Assembly: GCF_019649055.1 (NCBI RefSeq)
Contig: NW_026570257.1
Coordinates: 248,001 to 312,000, forward strand
DNA length: 64,000 nt
Source: Paramacrobiotus metropolitanus
Lineage: Eukaryota; Tardigrada; Eutardigrada; Parachela; Macrobiotidae
Reading direction: 5' to 3'
Shown here: one piece after another, positions 63,360 to 64,000 of the stretch
How the letters are laid out: each line of letters begins with the position of its first letter
Numbering within the stretch: the stretch's first letter is position 1
The notes under the pieces: model-generated
Told to the model about the DNA's origin: nothing
The model's database searches: none
What the model saw: the letters and a program-made list of their open reading frames with translations, nothing else
Translations under genes and position numbers: made by a program

Positions 63360-63600
63360 AAAGTTCAACGGAAAATCCCCATTCGGGTTGTTTACGTCGT
63401 TCTGATTGGTCAGCTAGTTCAAGTTATTCAGTTCAAATTTCGACCAATCACAGCTCAGATAACTGACCAATTACGTCGTTCCTCTTAAAATCTATATCTG
63501 CCTGACGTCACGGTCAACGGCCAGACATGCGCGTCGTGTGCAAAACTCCGCCTACATCTACGCTCAGCTCAGTACGGACCAATAAAAATTGCCAATTTTA
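63360..63600 (-). promoter_or_regulatory. Promoter-like region of the giant retroelement
   Basis: Three CCAAT-type boxes (ATTGGTCA near 63404, GACCAATCAC near 63444, TGACCAATTA near 63467) and a perfect cAMP-response-type palindrome TGACGTCA near 63504 occur within about 110 bases. On the minus strand a TATA-like AGATATAGATTTTAAG follows near 63490. This lies 500-700 bases upstream of ORF1 and would drive the element. It may be part of a 5' terminal repeat, but no matching copy was found at the other end. Confidence 0.45.
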
Positions 63601-64000
63601 CCAACTATCCAATCCCGTAATTAACAACGGTTTTCTACCTGTTAACCGTCCGTCTGTTCCACGTCCGTCCGTTCCGCGGGGAGGATGATCCAGATGATCC
63701 AGATTCTTCTTCCAACTCCGTTCCCGCGTCGCCGCTGTTCCGTAGCGTGCCTCGCGCTATCAGTAGGCTACTGTGCCGGCTGTGCCGTAGCAACAGTAGT
63801 TTTACGCTCTACACCAGTTTGGTGGAGTCTGATCTGTCTTTTCCCGTGCGCCCCTTTCGGCGTTTCGGCTCTTGTGCCCCACGGCTTAGGATTCGCTGAA
63901 TCCTTGCCGAGTATCAGCGACACCAGTGTAGGTCTTCGCTGAAGACTCTACACCGAGGAACGCTGACGACTGAACTCTTGTACTCTTTCACAGCTAAGGA
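63601..64000. other. Unassigned right end
   Basis: GC-richer sequence with CCGTCCGT repeats (63645-63680) and the words GTGCCGGCTGTGCCGTAGC near 63770 that loosely resemble the tail repeat units at 41.3-41.8 kb. It may still be within the retroelement's 5' end. The plus-strand frame 63685-63942 has no recognisable motif. Confidence 0.3.

Larger units (their letters stand above)
40800..63600 (-). mobile_element. Giant Ty3/gypsy-type retroelement, looks largely whole
   Basis: Read on the minus strand, parts in order are: a promoter-like region (about 63.6-63.4 kb); a leader with octamer clusters; ORF1 (62871-61960); ORF2, coiled coil (61938-60208); a Gag-like frame with zinc knuckle (60493-59063); a protease frame (59056-56816); reverse transcriptase and RNase H (56656-52082); integrase (52085-50193); a ~1670-residue accessory frame (50068-45050); a 913-residue accessory frame (44711-41970); and a tail with tandem repeats. 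The pol order RT-RNase H-integrase defines Ty3/gypsy. The frames are long and open, suggesting a young insertion; some neighbouring frames are in the same phase, which would suit the read-through some retroviruses use. About 90 AAAGGTCA octamers are spread through it. No terminal repeat pair was found, so both edges are approximate. Confidence 0.85.

Noticed and set aside
40430-63800. Matching 40.43-40.62 kb (CCAATCA, GC-rich) with 63.4-63.8 kb as a terminal repeat pair
   Set aside because: They share only promoter-type words and loose GC-rich similarity, with no continuous alignment by eye.
63685-63942. An 85-residue plus-strand frame at the right end
   Set aside because: No recognisable motif and probably within the retroelement's end sequence.

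Overview
The window looks like a piece of an invertebrate animal nuclear genome. Genes are split by short GT-AG introns. The receptor genes resemble arthropod gustatory receptors, gene families sit as decaying tandem copies, and repeats are many. An ecdysozoan, perhaps a tardigrade, is my inference only; nothing in the sequence proves the species. No rRNA, tRNA or CRISPR array was recognised.

Left part (1-40.2 kb): three host families are interleaved. (1) Six copies or fragments of an F-box-like family (167-3030, 4060-5275, 10016-11182, 11351-13736, 33455-36774, 38818-40176, plus a scrap near 37.5 kb). The layout is a ~278-residue N-terminal domain, a short F-box exon, a ~200-residue middle exon and a short last exon. 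Every copy carries at least one visible lesion. (2) Gustatory-receptor-like membrane protein genes on the minus strand (6638-9133, 19617-21430, 24054-27121), with orphan last exons and relics between them; their terminal exon arrangement matches insect Gr genes. (3) A divergent pair encoding ionotropic-glutamate-receptor-type ligand-binding domains with no channel segments (28870-29798 minus, 30703-32505 plus). Between them lie a broken DIRS-type element (15.8-18.9 kb), a PIF/Harbinger-like foldback element with TTA target duplications (21970-22510), and several near-perfect hairpins.

Right part (about 40.8-63.6 kb): a giant Ty3/gypsy-type retroelement on the minus strand. It has coiled-coil and Gag-like frames, then protease, reverse transcriptase/RNase H and integrase, and then two very large extra frames (about 1670 and 913 residues) that do not look like an envelope. 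Its frames are long and open, so it looks largely whole and young. No pair of long terminal repeats was found by eye.

The most striking signal is that the whole retroelement is saturated with the octamer AAAGGTCA. I counted about 90 exact copies on the two strands in ~22.5 kb, where under one is expected by chance and about eight occur in the preceding 40.7 kb. The octamer is translated in all three frames (K-G-H/Q, E/K-R-S, K-V-T/N) and also antisense (D-D-L), and it clusters in the non-coding leader and tail in the opposite orientation. This points to a DNA- or RNA-level role. AGGTCA is the classical nuclear-receptor half-site.
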